From assembly GCA_017503945.1 (NCBI GenBank), contig JAFVSB010000087.1, positions 1 through 14,535 of the forward strand: 14,535 bases of DNA. The letters run 5' to 3'. Made by a program: the position numbers and the translations under genes. Shown one piece after another: positions 14,130-14,535 of the stretch. Source of the stretch: Clostridia bacterium (GTDB lineage Bacteria; Bacillota; Clostridia; UMGS1810). The first letter of the stretch is position 1; the number at the start of each line of letters is the position of its first letter. The notes under the pieces are model-generated. The model was given only the letters and a program-made list of their open reading frames with translations, made no database searches and was not told where the DNA came from.

Positions 14130-14535
14130 GCAGTATTTAGACGATGCAATGCGAAATCTTGGCGAAGCTGCAGATTATGCAGTCAATGCTTGCAATATGA
14201 CACTTCAGAAGTTCTTTGATTTATTTGTTACAACCGGGTTTGCAACACAGTTTGGAAATGGTGTACCTAAAATCATTTCAGGATTATCAGGAACAGAGCT
14301 TGTTCACGAAATTGTTGTAAAAGCAGGTATTGAACAAGACCTCCCGGAAGTACAGACAGAATATGATTGTTCACCTGAATATTGGTGCGGATGGATTGTA
14401 GCTTACTACCAATGGAATACTGGCAGAACATTCAAAGACATTTTTCAAAATGTATCTGCAAAAGAAATTGAAAAGCTTTATCCAACCCTCCACGAAGCAT
14501 CAGAGGAAAAGTTCGTTGATGTGGTAAATTCTATA
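14110..14535 (+). CDS. Partner gene of the DUF3990 protein, 3' end outside window
   Basis: The reading frame starts at ATG-ATG (14110 or 14113) and stays open to the last base, giving 142 residues with no stop. GAGGAGG nine bases before 14110, inside the DUF3990 gene, supports the first ATG and translational coupling with a 20-base overlap. The protein starts MMRAYDEQYLDDAMRNLGEA, then has FFDLFVTTGFATQFGNG (36-51), SGLSGTELVHEI (58-68), SPEYWCGWIVAYYQW (88-102) and KLYPTLHEASEEKFVDVVN (122-140). I recall similar proteins beside DUF3990 genes in Clostridia but no named function. The aromatic-rich WCGWIVAYYQW is the most striking segment; it is flanked by polar residues, so a soluble protein is more likely than a membrane one. 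Antitoxin or co-effector are possible roles (inference). Confidence 0.75.
   Translation, partial: MMRAYDEQYLDDAMRNLGEAADYAVNACNMTLQKFFDLFVTTGFATQFGNGVPKIISGLSGTELVHEIVVKAGIEQDLPEVQTEYDCSPEYWCGWIVAYYQWNTGRTFKDIFQNVSAKEIEKLYPTLHEASEEKFVDVVNSI

Noticed and set aside
1..14535. CRISPR arrays, tRNA or rRNA genes, transposases, phage genes
   Set aside because: No spaced direct repeats, RNA gene signatures, transposase motifs or terminal inverted repeats were seen in reading through the window.

Overview
The window looks like chromosome from an endospore-forming, low-to-moderate GC member of the Bacillota, most likely a Clostridia-type anaerobe. The evidence is a forespore/mother-cell sigma factor of the SigE type, an IreB (UPF0297) phosphoprotein, a CotJC-type spore-coat manganese catalase remnant, a secreted amidase with copper-amine-oxidase-like N-terminal repeats, strong AGGAGG-type ribosome binding sites and TTGAcA/TATAAT promoters. 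I cannot name the genus from sequence alone.

Layout. (1) 12-725 (+): sigE, ending at a perfect hairpin shared with the convergent trkH. (2) 772-5379 (-): an operon read right to left, ireB > O-antigen-ligase/polymerase-like membrane protein > trkA > trkH, driven by a near-consensus extended -10 promoter at 5424-5452. (3) 5467-6966 (-): exported N-acetylmuramoyl-L-alanine amidase. (4) 7085-9203 (-): tightly packed ruvC-ruvA-ruvB, the Holliday-junction resolution set, with its promoter at 9229-9257. (5) 9353-12031 (+): argG and argH, the last two steps of arginine synthesis, divergent from ruvC and separated from each other by a strong hairpin. (6) 12046-12748 (+): two small unassigned genes following argH closely, a ribbon-helix-helix protein and a two-TM protein with a C-terminal zinc ribbon, ending at a bidirectional terminator. 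(7) 12802-13296 (-): cotJC lacking its 5' end. (8) 13385-14535 (+): a separate cassette with a consensus promoter, a DUF3990-type (ADP-ribosyltransferase-fold) protein and an overlapping partner gene that runs off the right edge.

How it fits together. Left of about 13.3 kb the window is ordinary housekeeping content: sporulation sigma factor, potassium uptake, cell-wall remodelling, recombination repair and arginine synthesis. Most genes are spaced for translational coupling (ruvC/ruvA/ruvB and trkA/trkH, where stop codons abut or overlap the next SD). The accessory part is at the right end. There cotJC homology stops abruptly near 13297 and is replaced by an orphan terminator hairpin, then a promoter with palindromic repeats, then the DUF3990 two-gene unit. 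This looks like an insertion or rearrangement junction, or possibly an assembly junction, carrying a candidate toxin/antitoxin-like or effector module. That module is the best candidate for an incompletely described system here, but its function is inference.
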